In this document: piece after piece, positions 36,146 through 46,059 of the stretch | Layout of the letters: the number at the start of each line of letters is the position of its first letter | Position numbering within the stretch: the stretch's first letter is position 1 | Assembly (NCBI GenBank): GCA_016213325.1 | Contig: JACRAY010000024.1 | Span: 248,001 to 312,000 of the forward strand | Direction of reading: 5' to 3' | DNA: 64,000 nucleotides | Source of the DNA: Burkholderiales bacterium | Lineage (GTDB): Bacteria; Pseudomonadota; Gammaproteobacteria; Burkholderiales; Burkholderiaceae_C | Notes under the pieces: generated by a model | The model's input: the letters and a program-made list of their open reading frames with translations, nothing else | Database searches by the model: none | Told to the model about the DNA's origin: nothing | Made by a program: the position numbers and the translations under genes

Positions 36146-36252
36146 GGATGGGTACGGCTAGAGGTGACGCCGCTGGTGGTGCACCCGAGGTATCAGCAGT
36201 TCTGCGAGGCGGGTGCGCACGGATTCACCCGCACGTCGTATGCTCCAGCATC

Positions 36253-36612
36253 ATGAGTGCCACTGTCACGATCCGTCGGCTCGATGCCGGCTCCCTGGGT
36301 GAACTTGCGCCGCAGCTCTCCGACCTGTTCGCCGACGCCGTCGCACCGCACCGCGCCGAAATCGTGAAGCTGGTCGTGCACCGGCGCGCGCGCGGGCGTG
36401 GCCTGGCCGAGGCGCTGATGCAAGCGGCCGAGCGCGAAGCGCGCGCCATGGGCCGGCCGCACCTCACGCTCTTCACGCGCCGCGGCTGCGAGGCCGAGCG
36501 GCCCTACGAAAAGCTCGGGTGGTCGCTCGCTGGCGTGATCCCGCACGACTCGGCGATGCCCGGCGGCACGCCGTGTGACGGCGCGCTCTACTTCAAGCAG
36601 CTGGCCCCATGA
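36253..36612 (+). CDS. GNAT acetyltransferase with internal deletion
   Basis: A 119-residue GNAT-fold protein. The N-terminal strand and helix (SATVTIRRLDAGSLGELAPQ, LSDLFADAV) join almost directly to the acetyl-CoA loop region HRAEIVKLVVHRRARGRGLA and the C-terminal FTRRGCEAERPYEKLGWSLA. Intact relatives have about 50 more residues between these parts (beta-strands 2-4). The reading frame is preserved, so this looks like an in-frame deletion. The acetyl-CoA P-loop is intact but the core sheet would be incomplete, so activity is doubtful. It overlaps the next gene by 4 bases. Confidence 0.75.
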   Translation: MSATVTIRRLDAGSLGELAPQLSDLFADAVAPHRAEIVKLVVHRRARGRGLAEALMQAAEREARAMGRPHLTLFTRRGCEAERPYEKLGWSLAGVIPHDSAMPGGTPCDGALYFKQLAP

Positions 36613-38324
36613 CAACCGGCATGCGCAAGGGCCTCACCAACTACGGCGACGCCGGCTTCTCGCTGTTCCTGCGCAAGGCCTTCATCAAGGGCGCGGGCTA
36701 TACCGACCGCGCGCTGGACCGGCCCGTCATCGGCATCACCGACACCGCCAGCGGCTACAACCCCTGCCACGGCAACATGCCGCAACTGCTGGAGGCGGTG
36801 CAGCGTGGCGTGCTGATGGCGGGCGGCCTGCCGGTGAAGTTCCCCACCATCAGCATCGGCGAGAGCTTTGCCAACCCGACCAGCATGTACCTGCGCAACC
36901 TCATGTCGATCGACACCGAGGAGATGCTGCGCGCGCAGCCGATGGATGCGGTGGTGCTGATCGGCGGCTGCGACAAGACCGTGCCGGCGCAACTGATGGG
37001 CGCTGCGTCGGCGGGGCTGCCTGCCATCCAGCTCATCACCGGCTCCATGCTCACCGGCTCGCACCGTGGCGAGGTGGTGGGCGCGTGCACCGACTGCCGC
37101 CGCTTCTGGGCGCGCTTTCGCGCCGAGGACATCGAAGAAAGCGAGATCAACGCCGTCAACGACCAGCTGGTTCCCAGCGTGGGTACGTGCTCGGTGATGG
37201 GGACGGCGAGCACCATGGCTTGCATCGCGGAAGCGCTGGGCATGACGGTGCCGGGCGGCGCGTCGCCGCCTGCCGTCACGGCCGACCGCATGCGCGTGGC
37301 CGAGAACACCGGCGCGACTGCGGTGCAGATGGCGAAGGACGGCCTGACCGTCGACCGCGTGCTGACCGCCAAGGCTTTCGAGAACGCCATGCGCGTGCTG
37401 CTGGCGATCGGCGGCTCGACCAACGCAGTGGTGCACCTGACGGCCATCGCGGGCCGTATGGGTTTCGAGGTCGACCTGCAGGCGCTGGACCGCATGGGCC
37501 GCGAGACACCGGTGCTGCTGGACCTGAAGCCCTCGGGCCACCACTACATGGAGCACTTCCACGCGGCGGGCGGCATGGCCACGCTGCTGCGCGAACTGCA
37601 GCCGCTGCTGCACCTGGACGCGTTGACGGTCACGGGCCGCACGCTTGGGGAAGAGCTCGAAAACGCGCCACCGCCCTTCCCGCAGGACGTGGTGCGCCCG
37701 CGCAGCAACCCGATCTACCCGCAGGGCGGCCTGGCCGTGCTGCAGGGCAACCTGGCGCCCGGCGGCGCGATCATCAAGCAGTCGGCGGCCGACGCGCGCC
37801 TGATGGAGCACGAGGGCCGCGCCGTCGTGTTCGAAGGGCTCGAAGACCTGGCGCTGCGCATCGACAGCGACGAGCTGGACGTGACGGCCGACGACGTGCT
37901 GGTGCTGAAGAACATCGGCCCCAAAGGCGCGCCCGGCATGCCCGAGGCGGGCTACATCCCGATCCCGCGCAAGCTGGCGCGGCAGGGCGTGAAGGACATC
38001 GTGCGCATCTCCGACGGCCGCATGAGCGGCACGGCCTTCGGCACCATCGTGCTGCACGTCACACCCGAGTCGGCGGTGGGCGGGCCGCTCGCGCATGTGC
38101 GCAACGGCGACCGCATCCGCCTGTCGGTCGAGCGGCGCGAGATCAGCCTGCTGGTGGGCGACGAGGAGCTCGCGCGGCGCGCCCAGGAACAGCCGGTGCT
38201 GGAGCCGACTGCGGAACGCGGCTATCGCAAGCTGTTCCTCACCACCGTGACGCAGGCGGATCAGGGTGTCGACTTCGATTTCCTGCGCGCTGCCGCCATG
38301 CAGGGCCGCATTCCCAAGGCATGA
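36609..38324 (+). CDS. IlvD/Edd family dehydratase
   Basis: A 571-residue iron-sulfur dehydratase. The family covers dihydroxy-acid dehydratase (branched-chain amino acids), phosphogluconate dehydratase and sugar-acid dehydratases. Cluster ligand candidates are in GYNPCHGNMP, IGGCDKTVPAQ and SVGTCSVMGTAST. The metal-ligand and product-site blocks RISDGRMSGTAFGTIVLHV are present. Sequence flavour (VGACTDCRRFWARFR) is closer to the sugar-acid group than to biosynthetic IlvD, but this is a judgement. It starts at ATGA shared with the GNAT gene and ends overlapping the next GNAT. Confidence 0.9.
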   Translation: MTTGMRKGLTNYGDAGFSLFLRKAFIKGAGYTDRALDRPVIGITDTASGYNPCHGNMPQLLEAVQRGVLMAGGLPVKFPTISIGESFANPTSMYLRNLMSIDTEEMLRAQPMDAVVLIGGCDKTVPAQLMGAASAGLPAIQLITGSMLTGSHRGEVVGACTDCRRFWARFRAEDIEESEINAVNDQLVPSVGTCSVMGTASTMACIAEALGMTVPGGASPPAVTADRMRVAENTGATAVQMAKDGLTVDRVLTAKAFENAMRVLLAIGGSTNAVVHLTAIAGRMGFEVDLQALDRMGRETPVLLDLKPSGHHYMEHFHAAGGMATLLRELQPLLHLDALTVTGRTLGEELENAPPPFPQDVVRPRSNPIYPQGGLAVLQGNLAPGGAIIKQSAADARLMEHEGRAVVFEGLEDLALRIDSDELDVTADDVLVLKNIGPKGAPGMPEAGYIPIPRKLARQGVKDIVRISDGRMSGTAFGTIVLHVTPESAVGGPLAHVRNGDRIRLSVERREISLLVGDEELARRAQEQPVLEPTAERGYRKLFLTTVTQADQGVDFDFLRAAAMQGRIPKA

Positions 38325-38848
38325 ACCACTACCTGGCACCTCGCATCGTCGAAACCGCGCGGCTGCAACTGCGCCCGTTCCGGCTGCCGGACCACGAGGA
38401 CTTCACGCGCATCCGCGCCGACCCCGACGTCACCCGGTACCTCGGCACCGGCGACGCCAGCACACCCGACCTGTCGTGGCGCGTCATGATGGGCCTGCTG
38501 GGTCACTGGGAGCTGGTGGGCTACGGCGTGTGGGCGGTGACGCTCAAAGACGGAACCCTCGTCGGGCAATGCGGCTTCATCGACGTCTATGGCTGGCCGG
38601 GCTTCGAGCTGATGTGGATGCTGGGCAAGGACTACTGGGGGCACGGCTATGCGAAAGAGGCGGCTTCGGCTGCGCTGGACATCGCATATGGCCCCATGAA
38701 GCGCGAGCGCGTGATCAGCCTGATCCGCCCGGGCAACGACCGCTCGGTGCGCCTGGCCGAAGCTCTGGGCGCACGGCGCGAAGGCACGGTCGACCTGCTG
38801 GGCAGCCCCGCCGACCTGTTCGTGCATCGCAACCCTGCATCCGTTTGA
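38321..38848 (+). CDS. GNAT N-acetyltransferase, RimJ/RimL type
   Basis: A 175-residue acetyltransferase of the RimJ/RimL group. It opens with TARLQLRPFRLPDHEDFTRI. The acetyl-CoA segment is WMLGKDYWGHGYAKEAASAA, followed by SLIRPGNDRSVRLAEALGAR, which is typical of the group. It may acetylate a protein N-terminus or a small molecule. The start overlaps the dehydratase stop by 4 bases. A GC-rich spacer of 67 bases separates it from the next gene. Confidence 0.9.
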   Translation: MNHYLAPRIVETARLQLRPFRLPDHEDFTRIRADPDVTRYLGTGDASTPDLSWRVMMGLLGHWELVGYGVWAVTLKDGTLVGQCGFIDVYGWPGFELMWMLGKDYWGHGYAKEAASAALDIAYGPMKRERVISLIRPGNDRSVRLAEALGARREGTVDLLGSPADLFVHRNPASV

Positions 38849-38915
38849 CAAAACGCAGATGGGGCGGGCGGGGCCCCCTGCATGATGGGCCGATACCGAA
38901 ATGCAGGAGATTGCC

Positions 38916-39536
38916 GTGTCCCGTTCGTTCCTTGCCATCCTCGCTGCCGTAGCGGCTTTCACCTATTCGCTCTTCCTGGCGGAGAATGCGCTCGCCGCCG
39001 ACAACACCGGCAAGGTGGTCCAGTTCCAGAACGGTGGCGGCTACACCTACGCCGAAGTCGAGGTCACGGGCGGCCAGAAGGTCTGGATCGCCGGCTCGCA
39101 GATCGAAGTGAAGAAGGGCACCCAGGTCCGCTGGGGCAACGCGATGGTCATGCGCAACTTCGACTCGAAGGCGCTGAACAAGCGCTTTGCCGAAATCCTG
39201 TTCGTCGACGGCTGGGGCCCGGTGGGCAAGCAGTCGACGGCGACGTCGCCCCACGGCAGCTACCCGACCCCGCAACTCGGCGCCGCACCGCCCGCTGCTG
39301 CCGGCACGCCCGACGGCGGCGTGGTCAAGAGCGTGGCCAATGCAGGCGGCTACAGCTACATCGAGGTCACCAAGGGCAGCGGCACCGTGTGGGTGGCCGC
39401 CATGGAGACACCCATGAAGGCCGGCGACAAAGTGCAGTGGCAAGGCGGCACCGAGATGAGCAACTTCACCGCCAAGTCGCTCAACCGCACTTTCCCCAAG
39501 ATCATCTTCGCGCAGACGGTGACGGTCGCGAAATAG
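38916..39536 (+). CDS. Secreted protein with two tandem OB-like (NrfJ-type) domains
   Basis: A 206-residue exported protein. After the signal peptide (ending ENALAADN) two related modules occur. Module 1 is about 32-99 (GKVVQFQNGGGYTYAEVEV, VWIAGSQIEVKKGTQVRWGN, DSKALNKRFAEILFVDGW). Module 2 is about 132-203 (GGVVKSVANAGGYSYIEVTK, VWVAAMETPMKAGDKVQWQG, TAKSLNRTFPKIIFAQTV). They are joined by a proline/alanine linker. The module resembles small periplasmic OB-fold proteins annotated NrfJ. GTG 38916 is chosen because AGGAG lies 7 bases upstream, inside an alternative ATG frame at 38901. Function unknown. Confidence 0.8.
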   Translation: MSRSFLAILAAVAAFTYSLFLAENALAADNTGKVVQFQNGGGYTYAEVEVTGGQKVWIAGSQIEVKKGTQVRWGNAMVMRNFDSKALNKRFAEILFVDGWGPVGKQSTATSPHGSYPTPQLGAAPPAAAGTPDGGVVKSVANAGGYSYIEVTKGSGTVWVAAMETPMKAGDKVQWQGGTEMSNFTAKSLNRTFPKIIFAQTVTVAK

Positions 39537-39555
39537 GCGCCGGTATCATGGCGGG

Positions 39556-40590
39556 ATGACGCAGAAGCAGTCCTTGCGCATCCTCATCCTGGGAGGCACC
39601 GGCCTCACGGGTCCCCACCAGGTCCGATACGCCGCCGCCCGCGGCCACCAGGTGACCGTGTTCAACCGCGGCCGCACGCAGCCGGTCGACTGGCCCGCCG
39701 GCGTGGAGCACCTGACCGGCGACCGCCTCACCGGCCAGCTCGACGCCCTGCGCGGGCGCGACTGGGACGTGTGCATCGACAACCCCACCACGCTGCCCTC
39801 CTGGGTGCGCGATGCGGGGCAGGTGCTCGCAGGGCACGTGTCGCACTACATCTTCATCTCCACCATCTCGGTCTACGCGAACCTCGAGCAGCCGCCCAAC
39901 GAGTCGTCGCGCCTGGCCTCCTACGGCGGGCCCGACGTGTACGCGGAAACGATGGACACGCTGCGCGCATCGGGCATGCAGCTGTACGGGCCGCTGAAGG
40001 TCGCATGCGAGCAAGAGGCACGGCGGCAGTTCGGCGACGCCACCACCATCATCCGCCCCGGCCTCATCGTGGGCACCGGCGACCAGACCGACCGCTTCAC
40101 CTATTGGCCGCTGCGCCTGGCGCGCGGCGGCGAAGTGCTGGCGCCCGGCACGCCGGACGACCCGGTGCAGGTGATCGACGCGCACGACCTGGCCGAGTGG
40201 ACCATCCGCGTGGCCGAGCAGCGCATCACCGGCACCTTCAATGCCACCGGGCCCGCCAAGACGCTGCGCTTCGGCGACATGCTGCGGGCCATCGACCCGG
40301 CGGCGCAACTCACCTGGGTGCCGGCCGACTTCCTGGCGCAGCAGGGCGTGAAACCCTGGAGCGACATGCCGGCATGGGTGCCACCGCAGGGCGAGATGGG
40401 CGGCATGATGCGCGCCGATGTGAGCCGTGCGGTGGCTGCGGGGCTGACCTTCCGGCCCATTGCGCAGACGGCGCGCGATGCGCTGGACTGGTTCCGCTCG
40501 CAACCGGCTGAGCGGCAGGCGCAGCCGCGCGCCGGCCTGTCGGCCGCGCGCGAGGCCGAAGTGCTGCAGGCCTGGCGCGTCAGGCCGTAA
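39556..40590 (+). CDS. NAD-dependent epimerase/dehydratase family protein
   Basis: A 344-residue extended-SDR protein. It has an N-terminal Rossmann motif ILILGGTGLTGPHQVR, VTVFNRGRTQPVDW, and the core HYIFISTISVYANL. The usual YxxxK is replaced by LYGPLKVACE, still giving Tyr and Lys (Y-x3-K). The family acts on nucleotide sugars or related metabolites, and this branch is poorly characterised. Its 3' end overlaps the convergent VOC gene by 11 bases. Confidence 0.85.
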   Translation: MTQKQSLRILILGGTGLTGPHQVRYAAARGHQVTVFNRGRTQPVDWPAGVEHLTGDRLTGQLDALRGRDWDVCIDNPTTLPSWVRDAGQVLAGHVSHYIFISTISVYANLEQPPNESSRLASYGGPDVYAETMDTLRASGMQLYGPLKVACEQEARRQFGDATTIIRPGLIVGTGDQTDRFTYWPLRLARGGEVLAPGTPDDPVQVIDAHDLAEWTIRVAEQRITGTFNATGPAKTLRFGDMLRAIDPAAQLTWVPADFLAQQGVKPWSDMPAWVPPQGEMGGMMRADVSRAVAAGLTFRPIAQTARDALDWFRSQPAERQAQPRAGLSAAREAEVLQAWRVRP

Positions 40591-41068
40591 CGCGCTTGCG
40601 GCCGGTCCAGGCCGCCAGCTTCTCGCGCGCGCCGTTGGTCGCCGGGTCCATCATCTCGTCGTGCTTCTCGCGCTTGGCGCACAGCTCCAGCACGTAGCCG
40701 TTGGGGTCGCGGAAGTAGATCGAGTCGATGAAGCCGTGGTCGGACACGCCGCGCGTCTCTATGCCCTGCGCCTTGCCCTTCTCGAACATGCGCTTCAGCA
40801 CGTCGGGGTCGACCTCCAGCGCGATGTGCAGGTCGTAGTCGTGCTGCGGCTTGAAGTCGAAGGCCATGTCGCCCGCCTCGAAGAAGGCCAGGTGCGAGCC
40901 GTCGTCGAGCCGGAAGAAGGTGTGCAGCGTCTCGGTGGCGCGCCCGCTCTTGGTCTCGTTGATCTCGACCACGCCGGCCAGCGGCAGGCCGAGGAAGTCC
41001 TCGTAGAAGCGGCGCGTCTCCTCCGAGTCGCGGCACCGGTAGGCGGCGTGGTGCAGCTTGCGGATCAT
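40580..41068 (-). CDS. VOC family protein (dioxygenase/glyoxalase-like)
   Basis: A 162-residue VOC protein. The N-terminal module is KLHHAAYRCRDSEETRRFYE and the C-terminal module is HGFIDSIYFRDPNGYVLELC. Candidate metal ligands are His in LHHAAYRC and HIALEVD, and Glu in VLELCAK. Resemblance is to extradiol-dioxygenase-like or glyoxalase proteins without a defined substrate. It lies 2 bases after the GST gene on the same strand, so a thiol-dependent detoxification or catabolic pair is plausible. Confidence 0.87.
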   Translation of the reverse strand: MIRKLHHAAYRCRDSEETRRFYEDFLGLPLAGVVEINETKSGRATETLHTFFRLDDGSHLAFFEAGDMAFDFKPQHDYDLHIALEVDPDVLKRMFEKGKAQGIETRGVSDHGFIDSIYFRDPNGYVLELCAKREKHDEMMDPATNGAREKLAAWTGRKRVTA

Positions 41069-41070
41069 GG

Positions 41071-41745
41071 TCAGACGGTCTCGAACTGCTGGCCCTTCAG
41101 CGACGCGGCGTAGCCGCTGATCGCTTCGTGCACCTTGCCCCAGCTCGGCAGCGCCTTCATGCGGCCCAGCCACGCGCACACGTTGGGGTAGTCGGCAAAC
41201 GAGCAGCCGGCTACCTCGCCCACGCCTACCATGGCCGCGCCCTGGTAGTCGGCAATCGTCATCTTGTCGCCGCAGACGTAATTGTTGCCCGCGCCGAGGA
41301 TGCTGTCGTTCAGCACCTTCAGCCAGCCGGCTGCGCGCTCCTTGCCCCACTGCACCTGCACCTTCTGCGATTCTTCGGTGGGCCGCTTCATGAAGCCGAA
41401 GATCTGCGGGTAGATGAAGCCGTAGTTGAACTCGCGGTTGAGCTGGGTGTTGAACCAGTCCATGCGCTCGTTGACGCGGGCGCGCTGCTGCAGGTCCTTG
41501 GGGTAGGCGTCCGAGCCGGTCTTTTCCGCCAGGTACTTCAGGATGGCGGAGCTTTCGGTCAGGCGGAAGGCGCCGTCTTCGAGCACGGGCACCAGGTGGT
41601 TGGGGTTGACCGACTCGAAAGGCGGTTTGTAGTTGGCGCCGGTGAAGATGTCGACCAGCTCGTAGTCGAGCGGGATCTTCGCTTCTTCGGCAAACAGCAT
41701 GATGGGCCGGCAGCTGGTGGATGCGGGGTGGTAATAGAGCTTCAT
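41071..41745 (-). CDS. Glutathione S-transferase
   Basis: A 224-residue GST. The thioredoxin-fold N-terminal domain (KLYYHPASTSCRPIMLFAEE, VNPNHLVPVLEDGAFRLTES, with the cis-proline and the Glu-Ser glutathione-binding pair) is followed by an all-helical C-terminal domain. The class looks theta-like, with a serine/threonine cluster near the N-terminus. It conjugates glutathione to an unknown electrophile. It is followed at 2 bases by the VOC gene. Confidence 0.92.
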   Translation of the reverse strand: MKLYYHPASTSCRPIMLFAEEAKIPLDYELVDIFTGANYKPPFESVNPNHLVPVLEDGAFRLTESSAILKYLAEKTGSDAYPKDLQQRARVNERMDWFNTQLNREFNYGFIYPQIFGFMKRPTEESQKVQVQWGKERAAGWLKVLNDSILGAGNNYVCGDKMTIADYQGAAMVGVGEVAGCSFADYPNVCAWLGRMKALPSWGKVHEAISGYAASLKGQQFETV

Positions 41746-41840
41746 AAAGGCGGGCCTCCTGGGTCGGATCGACTTGGGGCGCCCATGCTACTGCCGCCGG
41801 GCGGCTTTGTCTTCCCCCGCCGCTTGCGCTACAAGGGCAT

Positions 41841-42497
41841 ATGCCAGCCGAAGGACCCCAGCCAGACTACGCCGCCCACGACGCCGTCTACCAGCGCCTG
41901 CGCGGCCAGCCGCAACGCAGCGGCTGGGACACGTACGAAGAGCTCGCGCGGGCCCTGGCCCTGCTGGACGACGTGTTGGACTGGAAGGGCTTCCCGCGCA
42001 GCGGCGACCTGCTGGAGATAGGCTGCGGCGCCGGCAACGTGTCGCTGCACCTGGCCGCCAAAGGCTATCGCGTGCGCGGGCTTGACATCGCACCGACCGC
42101 CGTGGCCTGGGCCCGGGACAACGCGCGCAGCGCCGCGCTGGAGGCCCGCTTCGACGTGGGTGACGTGCTTTCGCTGGCAAGCGTTGCCGACGCGAGCATG
42201 GACGTGGTGCTCGACGGGCATTGCCTGCACTGCATCCTGGGCGAGGATCGCGCGCGTGTCTTTGCGTCGGTGCGGCGCGTGCTGAAGCCCGGCGGCGTGT
42301 TCCTGCTTCGATCGATGTGCAACGAGCCGCCGCCCTCCTTCAGCGCCGAAGCGCTGGCCAACCGCCACGTCGGCCGCGCGCCCGCGCTGCTGCAGGAAAT
42401 GGAGGCCGCGGGCTTCAGCCTGCTGGAGTGGCAGGTGGTGCCAGCGCAGGACGGGAACGACTTGGACGAACTGTTCGCCCTGGCCGCGCCCCAGTGA
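41841..42497 (+). CDS. Class I SAM-dependent methyltransferase
   Basis: A 218-residue Rossmann-fold methyltransferase. Motif I is LLEIGCGAGNVSLHLAAKGY, motif II is VRGLDIAPTAVAWAR, and the motif IV region is MDVVLDGHCLHCI. It methylates an unidentified substrate using S-adenosylmethionine. It is alone on this strand and ends one base before the convergent glxR gene. Confidence 0.9.
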   Translation: MPAEGPQPDYAAHDAVYQRLRGQPQRSGWDTYEELARALALLDDVLDWKGFPRSGDLLEIGCGAGNVSLHLAAKGYRVRGLDIAPTAVAWARDNARSAALEARFDVGDVLSLASVADASMDVVLDGHCLHCILGEDRARVFASVRRVLKPGGVFLLRSMCNEPPPSFSAEALANRHVGRAPALLQEMEAAGFSLLEWQVVPAQDGNDLDELFALAAPQ

Positions 42498-42498
42498 C

Positions 42499-43386
42499 TC
42501 AACGCTTGGGCGCCAGCGCCTCCAGCGCGGTCACCAGCGCCGAATGGTCCGACTGCGCGTGACCGAGCGACGCGGTGGTCTGCATCAGTTGCGCCGCGAT
42601 CGCCGTCTGCGGCAGCGCCATGCCCAGGCTGCGCGCGCCTTCCAGTGCCAGCCGCAGGTCCTTCTGGTGCAGCGCGATGCGAAAGCCCGGCGCGAAGGTG
42701 CGCTTGACCATGCGCTCGCCATGCACCTCGAGCACGCGCGAGCTGGCGAAGCCGCCCATCAGCGCCTGGCGCACCTTGGCGGGGTCGGCGCCGGCGCGTT
42801 CGGCGAACACCAGCGCCTCGGCGGCGGCTGCGATGTTGAGCGCCACGATGATCTGGTTGGCCACCTTGCACACCTGGCCGTCGCCCACGTTGCCCACGCG
42901 CGTGATGTTCTTGCCCATGTGCGCCAGCAGCGGCCGCACCCGTTCGAAAACCGCCTCGTCGCCGCCCACCATGATGCTGAGTGACGCCGCCTTGGCGCCG
43001 ACCTCGCCGCCCGACACGGGCGCGTCGAGGTAGTCGCAGCCCAGCTCGGCGATGCGCGCGGCGAACCTGCGCGTGGCCATCGGGTCGATCGAGCTGCAGT
43101 CCACCACCGTCTTGCCGCGCGCCAGGCCCGAGGCCACGCCGTATTCGCCGAACAGCACCAGCTCCACGTCGGGCGTGTCGGGCACCATGATGAAGACGAC
43201 GTCGGCGCGCTCGGCCACGCCGCGCGCGGTGGTGCATACCGTGGCACCTGCTTCGGCCAGCGCTGCCGGCACCTTGCCGCGCGTGTGGACGAACAGCAGG
43301 TGGCCCGCCGCCAGCAGGTGGCCGGCCATCGGCGCGCCCATCACGCCCAGCCCGATGAAGCCCAGTTTCAGTCCCGACCGCGTCAT
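42499..43386 (-). CDS. glxR: 2-hydroxy-3-oxopropionate (tartronate semialdehyde) reductase
   Basis: A 295-residue beta-hydroxyacid dehydrogenase reducing tartronate semialdehyde to D-glycerate. It has the N-terminal NAD(P) motif GFIGLGVMGAPMAGHLL, substrate-binding DAPVSGGEVGAKAASLSIMV and the catalytic lysine in GDGQVCKVANQIIV. It is the third cistron of gcl-hyi-glxR and starts overlapping hyi by 4 bases (ATGA). The context makes the assignment firm among the many members of this family. Confidence 0.93.
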   Translation of the reverse strand: MTRSGLKLGFIGLGVMGAPMAGHLLAAGHLLFVHTRGKVPAALAEAGATVCTTARGVAERADVVFIMVPDTPDVELVLFGEYGVASGLARGKTVVDCSSIDPMATRRFAARIAELGCDYLDAPVSGGEVGAKAASLSIMVGGDEAVFERVRPLLAHMGKNITRVGNVGDGQVCKVANQIIVALNIAAAAEALVFAERAGADPAKVRQALMGGFASSRVLEVHGERMVKRTFAPGFRIALHQKDLRLALEGARSLGMALPQTAIAAQLMQTTASLGHAQSDHSALVTALEALAPKR

Positions 43387-44162
43387 GCCGCCATCTCCTT
43401 GATCCAGCCCAGTCCTTCTTGCGTGGTGGTGCGCGGCTTGTACTCGCAGCCGATGTGGCCGCGCCAGCCCAGCGCGTCGATGTGGCGCAGCAGCCAGCGG
43501 TAGTTGATCTCGCCCGTGCCCGGCTCGTTGCGGCCGGGGTTGTCGGCGAGCTGGATGTGCCCGATGCGCGCCAGGTGCTTGCGCAGCGTCTCGCCGAGTT
43601 CGCCTTCCATGCGTTGCGCGTGGTAGATGTCGTACTGCAGGTACAGGTTGCCCGAGCCCACTTCGTCGATCAGCGCCAGCGCCTGGTCGGTGCGCGTTAG
43701 GAAGAAGCCGGGGATGTCGAAGTGGTTGATGGGTTCGACCAGCAGGCGGATCGAATGCTTCGCCAGTTCAGCCGCCGCGAAGCGCAGGTTGTCGACCAGC
43801 GTGGCATGCGCTTCTTCGCACGTGACGCCGGCCGGCAGCTTGCCGGCCAGGCAATTGAGCTGCGGGCAGTCGAGTGCCAGTGCGTACTCGATGGCCATGG
43901 CGACGCCGGCACGGAACTCGGGCACGCGTTGCGGGTGGCACGCGATACCGCGTTCACCGCCGCCCCAGTCGCCCGCGGGCAGGTTGTGCAGCACTTGCCG
44001 CAACTGGTGCTTGCGCAGCAGGGCGGCCAGGTCTTCCTTGGGGAAGTCGTAGGGGAACAGGTATTCCACGGCGTTGAAGCCTGCCGCCCTGGCGGCGGCA
44101 AAGCGCTCGCGAAACGGCAGCTCGGTGAAGAGCATGGTGAGGTTGGCGGCGAACTTGGGCAT
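43383..44162 (-). CDS. hyi: Hydroxypyruvate isomerase
   Basis: A 259-residue TIM-barrel isomerase of the AP-endonuclease-like xylose isomerase family, interconverting hydroxypyruvate and tartronate semialdehyde. It opens PKFAANLTMLFTELPFRERF, with acidic metal ligands in LVEPINHFDIPGFFL, LQYDIYHAQRMEGE and HIGCEYKP. ATG 44162 follows gcl by 13 bases. It lies between gcl and glxR as in the allantoin/glyoxylate operons of other bacteria. Confidence 0.93.
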   Translation of the reverse strand: MPKFAANLTMLFTELPFRERFAAARAAGFNAVEYLFPYDFPKEDLAALLRKHQLRQVLHNLPAGDWGGGERGIACHPQRVPEFRAGVAMAIEYALALDCPQLNCLAGKLPAGVTCEEAHATLVDNLRFAAAELAKHSIRLLVEPINHFDIPGFFLTRTDQALALIDEVGSGNLYLQYDIYHAQRMEGELGETLRKHLARIGHIQLADNPGRNEPGTGEINYRWLLRHIDALGWRGHIGCEYKPRTTTQEGLGWIKEMAA

Positions 44163-44175
44163 TTGGCGGTCTTCC

Positions 44176-45963
<1,788 letters not shown>

Positions 45964-46039
45964 GACGAATCTCCTGTGACTGGTCACGACTGTAGGAACT
46001 GTCCGCCCATTGCGGAACGCGCCCCCGGCCCATAAGATT

Positions 46040-46056
46040 TATTCCACACAGGAATA
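46040..46056. promoter_or_regulatory. LysR-type box upstream of the regulator at 46060
   Basis: TATTCC-ACACA-GGAATA is a perfect 6-pair inverted repeat containing the LysR T-N11-A pattern. It ends 3 bases before the regulator's ATG and covers its ribosome-binding area, a position suited to autorepression. A second inverted repeat, GTGAC-TG-GTCAC, at 45976-45987 lies in the gcl leader. Confidence 0.6.
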
Positions 46057-46059
46057 CCC

